From positions 2,777,501 to 2,841,500 of the forward strand of contig NZ_CP079194.1 in assembly GCF_019297855.1 (NCBI RefSeq): DNA of 64,000 nt, in the 5' to 3' direction. Source of the stretch: Gymnodinialimonas ceratoperidinii (GTDB taxonomy: Bacteria > Pseudomonadota > Alphaproteobacteria > Rhodobacterales > Rhodobacteraceae). The position numbers were made by a program, and so were the translations under genes. This document shows, one piece after another, positions 46,041 to 56,159 of the stretch (the first letter of the stretch is position 1; every line of letters starts with the position of its first letter). Under the pieces are notes generated by a model. That model was not told the DNA's origin and did no database searches. It worked only from the letters and a program-made list of their open reading frames with translations.

Positions 46041-46093
46041 ACGGAAGGGCGTGTTCTGACGCGCCGCAGAAAGCATCGGGCTGACATCATCAG

Positions 46094-46125
46094 ACGGCGT
46101 CCCCACGGGCGCCGTTTCTTTTTAT
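46094..46125 (+). terminator. intrinsic terminator after the Hint-protein gene
   Basis: ACGGCGTCC pairs with GGGCGCCGT (one wobble) around a 4-base loop, followed by TTTCTTTTTATT. It lies between convergent genes and sits close to the end of nnr. Confidence 0.85.
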
Positions 46126-46141
46126 TCGCCGCGAAACCGAT

Positions 46142-47692
46142 TTAGACGCCCATGTCACGCAGCACGCGAGGCACCATTTCGGGCAAATCCTCGGCGATCA
46201 GTCCCGGACCGAACGCGCGGGCGGCTTCCACGTGGAGCCAGGTGGCGTCGGCGGCGGCCCTGTGCAAATCATCGGACCGTGCCGCCAGTCCGGCAATCAA
46301 GCCCGCCAGCACGTCCCCTGCCCCGGCCGTCGCCAACCATGGCACGCTGCGCGCGCAATGGGCCGCGTGGATGCTGCTGCGCCCGTCGGGCGAGGCGATG
46401 ACCGTGTCCGCCCCCTTCAACAGAACCACCGCGCCGGATCGCTGCGCCGCCTCGCGGACCGCGTCGAGCTTGCTGATGTCACCCGCGTCGAGGGCTGCGT
46501 TCTCGTCCGGAAACAGGCGTCCGAACTCGCCGCCGTGGGGCGTGAGGATCACCCGCTCAGGTTCGCCCACGGCCGCTATGGCCTCGAACAGTTCGGAGGG
46601 ATCCTCTTCGAAGCTGGTCAAGGCATCGGCATCGAGCACGACGAAGCGGGGTCCGAGGGCTGCGCGCACCATGGCTCGGGTCTGCTCACCCACGCCCAAG
46701 CTAGGCCCTAGGCAGAGGGCTGTGAAACGCGCGTCCTCGAGGATCTCGGACAAGCCGGCCGCGCCCCCGCAGCGACGGGTCATGATCGCCGTCAGCTGCA
46801 TCGCGTTTTCCGCGAGGGCCGTGGGCGGCGAGGCGACGGTCACCAGCCCGGCCCCGATCCGAAGCGCCGCGCGCGCGGCCAGCCGCGCCGCGCCCGTCTT
46901 GCTTGGGCCGCCCGAGACGACAAGCGCATGGCCATTGTCATATTTGTGGCCCGTCTTCTTGCGGAAATTGGGAAGGATGTGCGGCGTCCCCTCGGTGGGA
47001 GGCACCATCGGGACCGCGTCGATGAGCCGGGTTGTGTCAGCGCCGAGTTTCCCGCGCCAGTGCGACAGCCCGAGGTCCACGACCTCCAACGCGCCACAGC
47101 AGGCCGGGCCGTCCGCGATGAAGTGGCCGATCTTTGGCACCTCGAAAGTGACCGTCAGATCGCATTTCGGGACAGAGCCTTCGCGCGCCAGCGGGATACC
47201 GCGGTCCAGACACAGGCCCGAGGGAGCGTCGACGGCGACAAGCGGCGCGGCGCAATCCCCCAACGCTTTCAGCACTGACAAAACCTCGCCGGCTGGCGCA
47301 CGGGTCAGGCCCGTTCCGAAGATGGCGTCCACCACAATGTCGGTGTCGGTTGCTGCCTCCAGATTGGCGCGGGTGAGCGGCGCCACCTCTCCTTGCCACG
47401 CCGCACGGTTGGCGCGCGCGTCGGGTGGCATCGCTTCGGCGTCACCCATGCCCAGAACGCGGACGTCCCACCACCGTTCGGCCAGCAACCGCGCGATCAC
47501 GTAGCCGTCGCCCCCGTTATTTCCCGGACCGCATAGGATCGTGGCCGACTGTGCTTCGGGCCATTGCCGCAGAATGGCCGCCACGACACCCGCGCCGGCG
47601 CGTTCCATCAGCGCAGCGCCCGTCACCGCGCCGGCCTCGATCGCCGCGCTCTCGATCCCGCGCATCTGGGCCGCTGTCACCACTTCCGTCAT
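46142..47692 (-). CDS. nnr: bifunctional NAD(P)HX epimerase / ADP-dependent dehydratase
   Basis: This 516-residue fusion repairs hydrated NADH and NADPH. The N-terminal YjeF_N epimerase domain shows CGPGNNGGDGYVIARLL at about 53-69. The C-terminal YjeF_C dehydratase has VVSGGPSKTGAARLA, TPHGGEFGRLF and ATAGAGDVLAG, the nucleotide-binding GAGD loop. Length fits the two-domain family. It is read divergently from glnB with a 185-base gap. Confidence 0.95.
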   Translation of the reverse strand: MTEVVTAAQMRGIESAAIEAGAVTGAALMERAGAGVVAAILRQWPEAQSATILCGPGNNGGDGYVIARLLAERWWDVRVLGMGDAEAMPPDARANRAAWQGEVAPLTRANLEAATDTDIVVDAIFGTGLTRAPAGEVLSVLKALGDCAAPLVAVDAPSGLCLDRGIPLAREGSVPKCDLTVTFEVPKIGHFIADGPACCGALEVVDLGLSHWRGKLGADTTRLIDAVPMVPPTEGTPHILPNFRKKTGHKYDNGHALVVSGGPSKTGAARLAARAALRIGAGLVTVASPPTALAENAMQLTAIMTRRCGGAAGLSEILEDARFTALCLGPSLGVGEQTRAMVRAALGPRFVVLDADALTSFEEDPSELFEAIAAVGEPERVILTPHGGEFGRLFPDENAALDAGDISKLDAVREAAQRSGAVVLLKGADTVIASPDGRSSIHAAHCARSVPWLATAGAGDVLAGLIAGLAARSDDLHRAAADATWLHVEAARAFGPGLIAEDLPEMVPRVLRDMGV

Positions 47693-47751
47693 TGATCCTC
47701 CGCCGTCGATTCACTTGTGCCCAATTTTTAATCGCTGTGATTAATTTTTGA

Positions 47752-48216
<465 letters not shown>

Positions 48217-48288
48217 AAATCCAATCATCGGCCCCCCGATCGGGCGTGGCCCCCTCAAAATCCCTTACGAACTCAAGGAACAATCACG

Positions 48289-49695
48289 ATGAGCACAGAG
48301 AGCTTTCTGAAAATGATGAAGGACGAGGACGTAGCCTACGTCGACGTCCGCTTCACCGATCCGCGCGGCAAACTGCAGCACGTGACACTGATCTGCGACG
48401 AGGTGGACGAGGACTTCATCGAGGAAGGGTTCATGTTCGATGGCTCCTCCATCGCCGGTTGGAAGGGCATCGAGGCCTCCGACATGAAGCTGATGCTGGA
48501 CACCGACAGCGCCTATATCGACCCCTTCTACGCCGAGAAGACCCTCTGCGTGCATTGTTCGGTGGTCGAGCCCGACACCGGCGAAGCCTATGACCGCGAC
48601 CCGCGCGGCACCGCCGAGAAGGCCGAGGCCTACCTCAAGTCCTCCGGTATCGGCGACGTGTTCTACTGCGGTCCCGAAGCCGAATTCTTCATCTTCGATG
48701 ACGTCCGTATCTCGGTCGACATCAACAAGGTCGCCTATGAAGTTGACGCCCAGGACGCCTCCTGGAACGGCGATACCGAGTACGAGATGGGCAACATGGG
48801 CCACCGCCCCGGCATTAAGGGCGGCTATTTCCCGGTCAACCCGATCGACGCCTCCCACGATCTGCGCTCCGAGATGCTCTCCACCATGAAGAACATCGGC
48901 ATGAAGGTCGACAAGCACCACCACGAGGTGGCGTCGTGCCAGCACGAGCTTGGCCTTGTCTTCGGCAGCCTGACGAAACAGGCGGACGAGCTGCAGAAGT
49001 ACAAGTACATCATTCACAACGTGGCCCACGCCTACGGCAAGTCGGCAACCTTCATGCCCAAGCCGATCGCCGGGGACAACGGCACCGGGATGCACGTGAA
49101 CATGTCGATCTGGAAGGACGGCAAGCCGCTCTTCGCAGGTGACAAATATGCGGACCTCTCGGATGAGGCACTGTGGTTCATCGGCGGCATCCTGAAGCAC
49201 GCCAAGGCGCTGAACGCCTTCACCAACCCGTCCACCAACTCCTACAAGCGCCTGATTCCGGGCTTCGAGGCCCCCGTCCTGCGCGCCTATTCGGCCCGCA
49301 ACCGCTCGGGCTGCGTGCGGATCCCGTGGACCGAGAGCCCCAAGGCCAAGCGTGTGGAGGCCCGCTTCCCCGACCCGGCGGCGAACCCCTACCTCTGCTT
49401 CGCGGCGCTCCTGATGGCGGGCCTCGACGGCATCCAGAACAAGATCAACCCGGGCGATCCGTCGGACAAGGACCTCTACGACCTGCCGCCGGAAGAGCTG
49501 GCCGGCATCCCCACCGTCTGCGCGTCGCTCCGCGAAGCGCTGGACGAGCTGGAAGCCGATCACGAGTTCCTGCTGAAGGGCGATGTCTTCACCCGCAGCC
49601 AGATCGAAGGCTACACGGCGCTGAAGTGGGAAGAGGTCTACGCCTACGAGCACACGCCGCACCCGATCGAGTACAAGATGTACTACAGCTGCTGA
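48289..49695 (+). CDS. glnA: glutamine synthetase type I
   Basis: This 468-residue enzyme condenses ammonium and glutamate to glutamine with ATP. The family blocks FMFDGSSIAGWKGIEASDM, GPEAEFFIFDD and KPIAGDNGTGMHVNMS are present. The adenylylation site is Tyr397 in DKDLYDLPPEE, so activity is regulated covalently through P-II encoded upstream. A terminator follows. Confidence 0.98.
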   Translation: MSTESFLKMMKDEDVAYVDVRFTDPRGKLQHVTLICDEVDEDFIEEGFMFDGSSIAGWKGIEASDMKLMLDTDSAYIDPFYAEKTLCVHCSVVEPDTGEAYDRDPRGTAEKAEAYLKSSGIGDVFYCGPEAEFFIFDDVRISVDINKVAYEVDAQDASWNGDTEYEMGNMGHRPGIKGGYFPVNPIDASHDLRSEMLSTMKNIGMKVDKHHHEVASCQHELGLVFGSLTKQADELQKYKYIIHNVAHAYGKSATFMPKPIAGDNGTGMHVNMSIWKDGKPLFAGDKYADLSDEALWFIGGILKHAKALNAFTNPSTNSYKRLIPGFEAPVLRAYSARNRSGCVRIPWTESPKAKRVEARFPDPAANPYLCFAALLMAGLDGIQNKINPGDPSDKDLYDLPPEELAGIPTVCASLREALDELEADHEFLLKGDVFTRSQIEGYTALKWEEVYAYEHTPHPIEYKMYYSC

Positions 49696-49715
49696 TCTGA
49701 CTGAACATGCACGAA

Positions 49716-49750
49716 AAAAGGGGCGTCCAAGCGGGCGCCCCTTTTGTTTT
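49716..49750 (+). terminator. intrinsic terminator of glnBA
   Basis: AAAAGGGGCG pairs with CGCCCCTTTT around a 10-base loop, followed by GTTTT. It lies just after the glnA stop. Confidence 0.9.
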
Positions 49751-49768
49751 ATCCTCGCGCCGACTTGC

Positions 49769-49963
49769 CTATTTCGCGGCCCGCTTCGATGCGAATGTCG
49801 CGCCGTCCTGACGGCTGGCGAGCTTTGCCTGCTCTGCCTTGAACGCCGTCAACGCGCGGTCATGACTGCCGCCCATCGCAATACGGTTAACGTGGATATC
49901 TACGGATCTTTCGCCATCGCGTCCTGCAACAAAGCGCAAGAAATTGCTGACCAATCGCTCCAT
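49769..49963 (-). CDS. small uncharacterised protein
   Basis: This 64-residue frame has GAGG nine bases before its ATG. It encodes a basic, mostly helical peptide (VSNFLRFVAGRDGERSVDI, then ALTAFKAEQAKLAS, ending RAAK). No signal peptide or domain is seen. Clear codon bias and the ribosome site favour a real gene. Function unknown. Confidence 0.5.
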   Translation of the reverse strand: MERLVSNFLRFVAGRDGERSVDIHVNRIAMGGSHDRALTAFKAEQAKLASRQDGATFASKRAAK

Positions 49964-49994
49964 AACACTGCCTCTTTTCTTGTTGTTTTTGACT

Positions 49995-50003
49995 TATCCA
50001 CAG
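49995..50003 (+). promoter_or_regulatory. single perfect DnaA-box sequence
   Basis: TTATCCACA, the consensus DnaA box, occurs once in an AT-rich gap between two small genes. No second box or repeat array is near, so it is not an origin by itself. Confidence 0.35.
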
Positions 50004-50141
50004 GGACTGCCGGTGAAATAAGGCAAAAACTGGGCAGAGGCGGGCAGCGACCGAAGCTACCGCGCAAGTGTGGCCGCGCGGCCACCACTGGGCACCGCGT
50101 TCAAGGCGGTCTCATGGGTCTGTCGAAGCCGGAGGTGGGCG

Positions 50142-50339
50142 CTACATCCGGCCAATGCGGCGGAACATGCGCATCGCGCCGCGCGCTTGCTGCACGGCGC
50201 CGCGCGCCTGTCTGCGTTGGTCCGAATTGGGCGGCGCCCCGTCCCGACCGCGCGTTGCACGGTTGATGCCGGCATCGATGCCCTTGTGGACGACACGGTT
50301 GATGACCTGCCGCAAGATCATGTTGATAATTCGGTTCAT
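50142..50339 (-). CDS. small conserved-looking basic protein
   Basis: The ATG at 50339 has AGGGGG at a suitable distance. The 65-residue product begins with an amphipathic helix (MNRIINMILRQVINRVVHKG) and ends in a Gln/Arg-rich helix (QQARGAMRMFRRIGRM). The charge pattern suggests membrane-surface or nucleic-acid binding. I have an impression of similar short proteins in other Rhodobacteraceae but no named family. It is encoded just after scpB on the same strand, 56 bases away. Confidence 0.7.
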   Translation of the reverse strand: MNRIINMILRQVINRVVHKGIDAGINRATRGRDGAPPNSDQRRQARGAVQQARGAMRMFRRIGRM

Positions 50340-50394
50340 TGGGTAACCCCCTGTTGCCTGTGACCGCGACATTAACAGATTAACGCGGCAAAAT

Positions 50395-51093
50395 TCAGGC
50401 GTCGTCCTCGAAGACCGACACGTCGTCGTCCGGGGCCGCTTCCGCATCGTCGCTGAACATGTCGCCAGTGTTCTCGTCGCGCGCCTCCGGCGCATCTTCG
50501 GCTTCCGGCGGCCGGCTTTCCAGCAGCCCGGCATCGCGGAGTTCCTTCAGCCCCGGCAGATCGCGCGCGGATTCGAGGCCGAAGTGATCGAGAAAATCCT
50601 GTGTGACAACGTAGGTCACCGGACGGCCGGGCGTCATGCGACGCCGTCCGAACTTGATCCAATCCAGCTCGATCAACTGGTCGACGGTGCCCCGGCTGAC
50701 GCTAACCCCGCGAACTTCCTCGATTTCCGCGCGCGTGACGGGCTGGTGGTAGGCCACGATGGCGAGGGTCTCGATCGCCGCCCGGCTGAGCTTGCGTTGT
50801 TCGACCTGCTCGCGCGCCATCAGGAATCCGAGGTCCGCGGCGGTGCGAAAGGCCCAGGCGTCTCCCACCTTCGTCACCTGCACGCCGCGCCCTTCGTAGC
50901 GGCGGCGCAACAGGTGCAAAGCCTCCGCCGGGTCGGAGCCATGGGGCATCCGCGCCTCCATTTCCGACAGGCTGACCGGTTCGGCGGAGGCAAAAAGCAG
51001 CGCCTCGACCATGCGTTCCTGCTCGGCCAAAGGGGGGGCGCGGAACAGGCTTTCCTCGGTCTGGGGCTCGGGGCGATCGGGCGTATCGGTCAT
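50395..51093 (-). CDS. scpB: segregation and condensation protein ScpB
   Basis: This 232-residue protein has two winged-helix domains: EQERMVEALLFASAEPVSL at the start of the first, and ETLAIVAYHQPVTRAEIEEV with RGVSVSRGTVDQL in the second. An acidic C-terminal tail follows. It forms the kleisin complex with ScpA and SMC for chromosome condensation. It overlaps scpA by four bases. Confidence 0.95.
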   Translation of the reverse strand: MTDTPDRPEPQTEESLFRAPPLAEQERMVEALLFASAEPVSLSEMEARMPHGSDPAEALHLLRRRYEGRGVQVTKVGDAWAFRTAADLGFLMAREQVEQRKLSRAAIETLAIVAYHQPVTRAEIEEVRGVSVSRGTVDQLIELDWIKFGRRRMTPGRPVTYVVTQDFLDHFGLESARDLPGLKELRDAGLLESRPPEAEDAPEARDENTGDMFSDDAEAAPDDDVSVFEDDA

Positions 51094-51890
51094 GGGTCTT
51101 TCCGGCGCATTTGGATGGGCGAGAACGTCTCGGATTGGCGGATTTCGACGCGGCCCGCCTTGGCAAGCTCCAGCGCCGCGGCGAAGTTCGCGGCCGCGGC
51201 CGATCGGCGCTTGGCGGGGTCCGTTGTCCAGCCGTCGGGCAAATAGGACATCAGGTCGGCCCATTCGCCCATGTAGCCCACCATGCCGCGCAGACGGTCG
51301 AGCGCTTCCTCCATGGTCAGCACGGCCTCGCGATCCATCACGAAGGGGCGGAATTCATCCTTGGTCCGGATGCGCGCATAGGCCTGCATCAGGTCCAGAA
51401 GGCCGGCCGTATAGGTCACCTTGCGGTTCGTCGTCATCGCCTGCGGCTGTCCGCGCACGAAGCGATCCCGCCCGAGCCGGTCGCGCGCCATCAACCGCGC
51501 GGCGCAATCGCGCATGGCGGCGAGGCGCTCCAACTGGAACGCCAGATGCGCGGCGAGGTCTTCGCCCGATGGCCCCTCCTCCCCCGGTTCCGGCGGCAGG
51601 AGCAGCTTGGATTTCAGGAAGGCCAACCAGGCCGCCATCACGAGGTAGTCGGCCGCCAGTTCGATCCGCAACTGCCGCGCTTTCTCGATGAAAACAAGGT
51701 ATTGCTCGGTCAGGGCGAGGATCGAAATCTTGCGCAGGTCGACCTTCTGGGTCCGCGAGAGCGTCAGCAAGAGGTCCAGCGGGCCCTCGTAGCCATCGAC
51801 GTCGATGATCAGCGCCTCCGCCTCGCGGCGGGCGCTGACTGCATCCCAATCGTCGCTGTTGGCCGGCTGCCCCGCGCCTGTCTCAGACAT
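51090..51890 (-). CDS. scpA: segregation and condensation protein ScpA
   Basis: This 266-residue kleisin has the N-terminal block YEGPLDLLLTLSRTQKVDL and then ISILALTEQYLVFIE, with AADYLVMAAWLAFLKSKLL following. The C-terminal winged helix lies in its last 80 residues. It bridges the SMC heads and binds ScpB. It overlaps nagZ upstream by eight bases and scpB downstream by four. Confidence 0.95.
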   Translation of the reverse strand: MSETGAGQPANSDDWDAVSARREAEALIIDVDGYEGPLDLLLTLSRTQKVDLRKISILALTEQYLVFIEKARQLRIELAADYLVMAAWLAFLKSKLLLPPEPGEEGPSGEDLAAHLAFQLERLAAMRDCAARLMARDRLGRDRFVRGQPQAMTTNRKVTYTAGLLDLMQAYARIRTKDEFRPFVMDREAVLTMEEALDRLRGMVGYMGEWADLMSYLPDGWTTDPAKRRSAAAANFAAALELAKAGRVEIRQSETFSPIQMRRKDP

Positions 51891-52881
51891 AAACCTCTCC
51901 GCCCAGAAGGTCGGAAAGGTCTTGCTCAATGGCCTCGATGTCAAGCGGATCAGGGGTTTTCCGCTGAGCCAAGGCCGCGTCGCAGCGCTGTTGCGAGAGG
52001 CCGTCGAGCGCCCCGGCAGCGATGACGACGTCATGCATTTCCGCAAGGTCGCCGTTGCAATGGAGGATCAGGTCGCAGCCCGCCGCCTTGGCCCGCGCGG
52101 CGCGTTCCCCGATCGGGCCGGGCAAGGCCCCCATGGAGAGGTCATCTGTCATCAACGCGCCCCGAAAGCCGATTTCGTCTCGGATGAGGGTGATCATCTC
52201 CCGGTCCATTGTTGCGGGCAGTTGGCTTCCCAAGGCCTCGAAGACGATATGCGCGGTCATGCCAAGCGGCAGCGTGTTGAGCGCGCGGAAGGCGGCGAAA
52301 TCCACATCGGTCAACGTGGCGCGATCCTCGGCCACGCGCGGCAGACCCTTGTGGCTGTCGGTCAGCGCCGCGCCATGACCGGGGATGTGCTTGAGCACCG
52401 GCAGCACGCCACCCGCCATCAGCCCCTCGGACACCGCGCGCGCCACGTCCACGACCGTCTCCACATCGCTGCCATAGAGGCGATTGCGCAGGAATGGATG
52501 CGTATCCGACCGCGCCACATCGGCCGTGGGGGCGCAGTTGACGTCGATCCCGACGGCGCGCAATTCATGGGCGATCAGTCGATAGCGCAGGGCCATGGAG
52601 CGCGCTCCACCGCGCTTGACCTGATCCAGCGGCGGCATCCATTCGCGCCAGATCGGACCACGCATACGCTGCACGCGGCCCCCTTCCTGATCGATCAGGA
52701 TCGGCGCGTCATGGCCGACGCAGTCCCGCAATTCCGATGTCAGATCAGAGACTTGCGCGGCATCTTCTATGTTGCGGGCAAAAAGAATGAAGCCCCATGG
52801 CCGCGCCTCGGCAAAAAAGGCGCGCTCCGCCCTGGTCAGGGCCAACCCCTCGCAGCCGAGGATGGTCGCCGAATGGCTCAT
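51883..52881 (-). CDS. nagZ: beta-N-acetylhexosaminidase NagZ (GH3)
   Basis: This 332-residue cytoplasmic enzyme removes GlcNAc from anhydro-muropeptides during cell-wall recycling. It has LIDQEGGRVQRM at about 62-73, the GH3 motif KHIPGHG at 164-170 with its catalytic His, and the nucleophile aspartate in MTDDLSMGAL (Asp246/247). Length matches single-domain NagZ. It follows the SPOR gene after one base and overlaps scpA. Confidence 0.95.
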   Translation of the reverse strand: MSHSATILGCEGLALTRAERAFFAEARPWGFILFARNIEDAAQVSDLTSELRDCVGHDAPILIDQEGGRVQRMRGPIWREWMPPLDQVKRGGARSMALRYRLIAHELRAVGIDVNCAPTADVARSDTHPFLRNRLYGSDVETVVDVARAVSEGLMAGGVLPVLKHIPGHGAALTDSHKGLPRVAEDRATLTDVDFAAFRALNTLPLGMTAHIVFEALGSQLPATMDREMITLIRDEIGFRGALMTDDLSMGALPGPIGERAARAKAAGCDLILHCNGDLAEMHDVVIAAGALDGLSQQRCDAALAQRKTPDPLDIEAIEQDLSDLLGGEVYV

Positions 52882-52882
52882 C

Positions 52883-53905
52883 CTAGCGTACGGTGACAGG
52901 GATGCAGGCCGCACCCTGCGCCACGAGGGCCGCGCAGAAGCGGCGCGAGGCCGAGAGGTCGGCAAAGCCGTGGGCGCGCAGGCGGTAGAAGGTCTGGCCG
53001 CCCGACGTCGCCTCTTCGATGACCCGTGCGCGGCCAAGGAAGAAATCCGGGAAGTTGCCGGTCAGGCGTTCCCATTCGCTCCGGGCGAGCGCGGGCGAGT
53101 CGAAGGCGCCGAGCTGAACGAGGCGGGTGCCGGGATCCAACTCGGAAGTCGCGATCTCGAAGCCCTCGTCGTCCTCGATCACACCGGCCACGGCGGGGGT
53201 CGGGGTGAGGACGGCCGCCCGGGCCGAGAGCCCTGCGGGCCGGAACGCCGGCCGGGGCGAGCGGCGCACGCCGGGGGTGGAAACCGGGATGACCGCCGCG
53301 CGCGAGACGATCTCGATCTCTGCCGCGTCGGGCTCTTCCACGGCGGGGGCGTCCATGTCGCTCAGCGGCGTGGCCTCCTGCAGCAGGCGCGCGATCAGGG
53401 CATCGGTGGATTCCTCGGGAACGACCTCGGGCACCACCTCTGCGTCGATATCCGGCAGGGCGGAGGAGGCGTTCTCGAAGGCCTGCTCCTCCGGTTCCTC
53501 GGTCGCGCCTATTTCGGCGGCGGCGAGGTCCTGGGGCGGCGGTGCGAGAAGCAGTTGGTCCGGCACCGGCGCGGCCTCGGCCCCTTCGGCGAGGCGGTTC
53601 ACCGCGAGGCCCTGATTTTCGGCAATCGATCCGCCCGGATTGTCGGGGGCCACGCGCATCGGCCCGTCGAGCGCGCGGATCACCGGCACATCGGCCACGT
53701 CGCGCACCATCAGTTGAAACGCCCAGACGCCCATTCCGATAACAAGCCCCATGGACACCAAGGCCCCGGCCCAGTTGACCAATTGCGTCACCCGCGACGC
53801 ATCCATCGGAGCCGCCGCAGGGGCCTGCTCGTAACCATAGTCATAGCCATCATCATAGGAATACGCGCCAGAGGAATGATCCCCGGAATATTGGATATCT
53901 GCCAT
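52883..53905 (-). CDS. SPOR-domain membrane protein
   Basis: This 340-residue protein has an acidic, Tyr-rich cytoplasmic N-terminus and one membrane helix at about 42-65 (LVNWAGALVSMGLVIGMGVW). A long Glu/Ala/Pro periplasmic linker leads to a C-terminal SPOR domain at about 262-340 (RLVQLGAFDSPALARSEWE). SPOR domains bind denuded peptidoglycan at the septum. Its place beside nagZ fits cell-wall work. Confidence 0.9.
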   Translation of the reverse strand: MADIQYSGDHSSGAYSYDDGYDYGYEQAPAAAPMDASRVTQLVNWAGALVSMGLVIGMGVWAFQLMVRDVADVPVIRALDGPMRVAPDNPGGSIAENQGLAVNRLAEGAEAAPVPDQLLLAPPPQDLAAAEIGATEEPEEQAFENASSALPDIDAEVVPEVVPEESTDALIARLLQEATPLSDMDAPAVEEPDAAEIEIVSRAAVIPVSTPGVRRSPRPAFRPAGLSARAAVLTPTPAVAGVIEDDEGFEIATSELDPGTRLVQLGAFDSPALARSEWERLTGNFPDFFLGRARVIEEATSGGQTFYRLRAHGFADLSASRRFCAALVAQGAACIPVTVR

Positions 53906-53985
53906 GCCCGCCTCATCGCCCGGTCACAGCGCACCGCGCCGGGTCATTTTTGCCTGTGTCTTCCGGTCGCGAGAGGTCTTGCGCC

Positions 53986-55713
53986 TCACATTTGGTCGAC
54001 CGGAGTGACCCCCAAAATACCAAGCCCGTTCGAAATGACAATCGCCACGGCGGAAATCAGGCACAATTTCCCGGAAGTCGCCGACGGATCATCCTCCTGG
54101 AAGAAGCGCAGGTGGGTTTCGGTGTTGCCCTTGTTCCACAGCCCGTGGAATTCCGACGCAAGATCATAGAGGTAGAACGCGACCCGATGCGGCTCGTGGC
54201 CCTTGGCGGCAATCTCGATCAGGCGCGGGTATTCGGCGATCTTGGCAGCAAGCGCGAGCTCGGCCGGATCATTGATGGCATCGAGATTTGCCGGATCGAC
54301 CTTGATCCCGGCCTCCTCCGCCTTGCGCAGCACCGACTGGATCCGGGCGTGGGCATATTGCACGTACCACACAGGGTTGTCCTTGGACTGCTCGCGCACG
54401 CGGTCGACGTCGAAATCCAGCGGCGCATCGTTCTTGCGGGTGAGCATGTGGAACCGGGTCACGTCCGAGCCCACCATCTCTACCACGTCGGCGAGGGTCA
54501 CGAAGGTCCCTGCCCGCTTGGACATCTTCAGCTCCTCGTCACCGCGCCGCAGCTTCACCAGCTGCGTCAGCTTCACGTCGAGCGGAACGGTGCCGCCCGA
54601 AAGCGCCGAGACGGCCGCCTTCATGCGCTTCACATAGCCGCCGTGATCAGCTCCGAAAACGTCGATCAGCTCGTCGAAGCCTCTGGAAACCTTGTCAAAA
54701 TGGTAGGCGATATCCGGGGCGAAATAGGTCCAGGAGCCGTCCGATTTCATCACCGGGCGGTCCACGTCGTCGCCGTGCTCGGTGGATTTGAACAGCGTCT
54801 GCTCGCGCGGCTCCCAATCGTCGGGCTTCTTGCCTTTCGGCGGCTCGAGGTAGCCTTCATAGATCAGGCCCTTGCCCCGCAGATCGTCGATCGCAGCCTC
54901 GATCCGGCCGGTGCCGTAGAGGGATTTCTCGGAGTAGAAGACGTCCATCTCGACGCCGAGCATCGCCAGATCCTTGCGGATCAGGTCCATCATCTTCTCG
55001 GTCGCGAACTCCCGGACCTCGGCCAGCCATTCGGATTCAGGCTGATCGACATAGGCCGTCCCGACCTTCTCGGCGAGCGCTTCTCCGACCTCGATCAGGT
55101 AGTCACCGGGGTAGGTCCCATCCTCGAAGGCGACCTCTTGGCCGTGGGCTTCAAGGTAGCGCAGATAGACCGACCGCGCGAGCACGTCGACCTGCGCGCC
55201 GCCGTCGTTGATGTAGTATTCCCGCGTCACATCGTAGCCCGCGACATCCAGAAGCGAGGCCAGCGCATCGCCGAAGACGGCGCCCCGCGTGTGGCCAACA
55301 TGCAACGGACCAGTGGGATTTGCGCTGACATATTCGACGTTTACGCGTTTGTTCTGGCCCATGTCGGAACGCCCGAAGGCCGAACCCTGATCGAGCACCT
55401 GCCCGATCACGCTGCGCCAGACATCGCCCGAGAGCCGCAGATTGAGAAACCCCGGCCCGGCCACGTCGACACTCTCGAGCCGGGCGTCATCGGCCAACCG
55501 GGCGGCCAGCGCCTCGGCCACATCGCGGGGCTTCTTGCCCGCGGGTTTCGCCAGAACCATCGCCGCGTTCGTCGCCATGTCGCCGTGGCTCGGATCGCGC
55601 GGCGGCTCCACCGTGACGGCGCGCGTCTCGAGCCCCTCGGGCAGAGTGCCATCGGCAACGAGGCCGCTGATGGCAGCCAGAACGGTTTCGCGGATCTCGG
55701 CGAAGAGGGTCAT
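53986..55713 (-). CDS. argS: arginyl-tRNA synthetase
   Basis: This 575-residue class I synthetase has the HIGH motif as HVGH at 138-141 in [15 protein letters not shown]. The KMSKS-like motif appears as KMSKRAGT, and the anticodon-binding helical domain forms the last 130 residues. The N-terminal Arg-specific domain is present. Essential gene, normal length. Confidence 0.97.
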   Translation of the reverse strand: MTLFAEIRETVLAAISGLVADGTLPEGLETRAVTVEPPRDPSHGDMATNAAMVLAKPAGKKPRDVAEALAARLADDARLESVDVAGPGFLNLRLSGDVWRSVIGQVLDQGSAFGRSDMGQNKRVNVEYVSANPTGPLHVGHTRGAVFGDALASLLDVAGYDVTREYYINDGGAQVDVLARSVYLRYLEAHGQEVAFEDGTYPGDYLIEVGEALAEKVGTAYVDQPESEWLAEVREFATEKMMDLIRKDLAMLGVEMDVFYSEKSLYGTGRIEAAIDDLRGKGLIYEGYLEPPKGKKPDDWEPREQTLFKSTEHGDDVDRPVMKSDGSWTYFAPDIAYHFDKVSRGFDELIDVFGADHGGYVKRMKAAVSALSGGTVPLDVKLTQLVKLRRGDEELKMSKRAGTFVTLADVVEMVGSDVTRFHMLTRKNDAPLDFDVDRVREQSKDNPVWYVQYAHARIQSVLRKAEEAGIKVDPANLDAINDPAELALAAKIAEYPRLIEIAAKGHEPHRVAFYLYDLASEFHGLWNKGNTETHLRFFQEDDPSATSGKLCLISAVAIVISNGLGILGVTPVDQM

Positions 55714-55788
55714 GAGCGGTGTCCTTTTAAGATCATCGCGGGGTGTACCACGGCGCTCGCCAAGGTCAATGCAGGCGCGCGGCGCGTT

Positions 55789-56157
55789 TCACGGCTCGCA
55801 GCGGATGTAGGTGTGGGCCGTATTCTCGAAGACGGCCACGAGCCCATCGACCGCGGCCGCCCCGACCAACAGTCGTGCGGCAAAATCCTCTTCCTCGTCG
55901 CCGGTGCAGGTGGCGTCGTAGAGGTAGATTTCATCCATGTCGCGAACGTTGATCGGGTTCGACAATTCGCAACATTGCTCGCCCAGACAAAGGGTGGGAA
56001 ACGACAGGGAGGCTGTCTGTTCGCCCCCTGCTTCGAACCCCTCGGCGGGACAGGTAAGCCCTTGATAGAAAAGGCCATCCTGCGGAAAGGCATGGGCAGA
56101 TGTCAGGGTCATCAAAAGGACCACCGCAGGGGTGGTCAGGCGTGCGCAAAAAGACAT
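55789..56157 (-). CDS. small secreted cysteine-containing protein
   Basis: This 122-residue protein has a signal peptide (1-23, ending SAHAF). The mature part contains cysteines in LTCPAEG, LCLGEQCCELS, ATCTGDEE and RCEP, an even number suited to disulfides. It starts two bases after the dGTPase gene stop on the same strand and is likely cotranscribed with it. No known domain is recognised. Confidence 0.72.
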   Translation of the reverse strand: MSFCARLTTPAVVLLMTLTSAHAFPQDGLFYQGLTCPAEGFEAGGEQTASLSFPTLCLGEQCCELSNPINVRDMDEIYLYDATCTGDEEEDFAARLLVGAAAVDGLVAVFENTAHTYIRCEP

Positions 56158-56159
56158 GT

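Noticed and set aside
49995..50003. DnaA box taken as a sign of a replication origin
   Set aside because: Only one box is present, with no repeat cluster, dnaA, repABC or parAB genes nearby.
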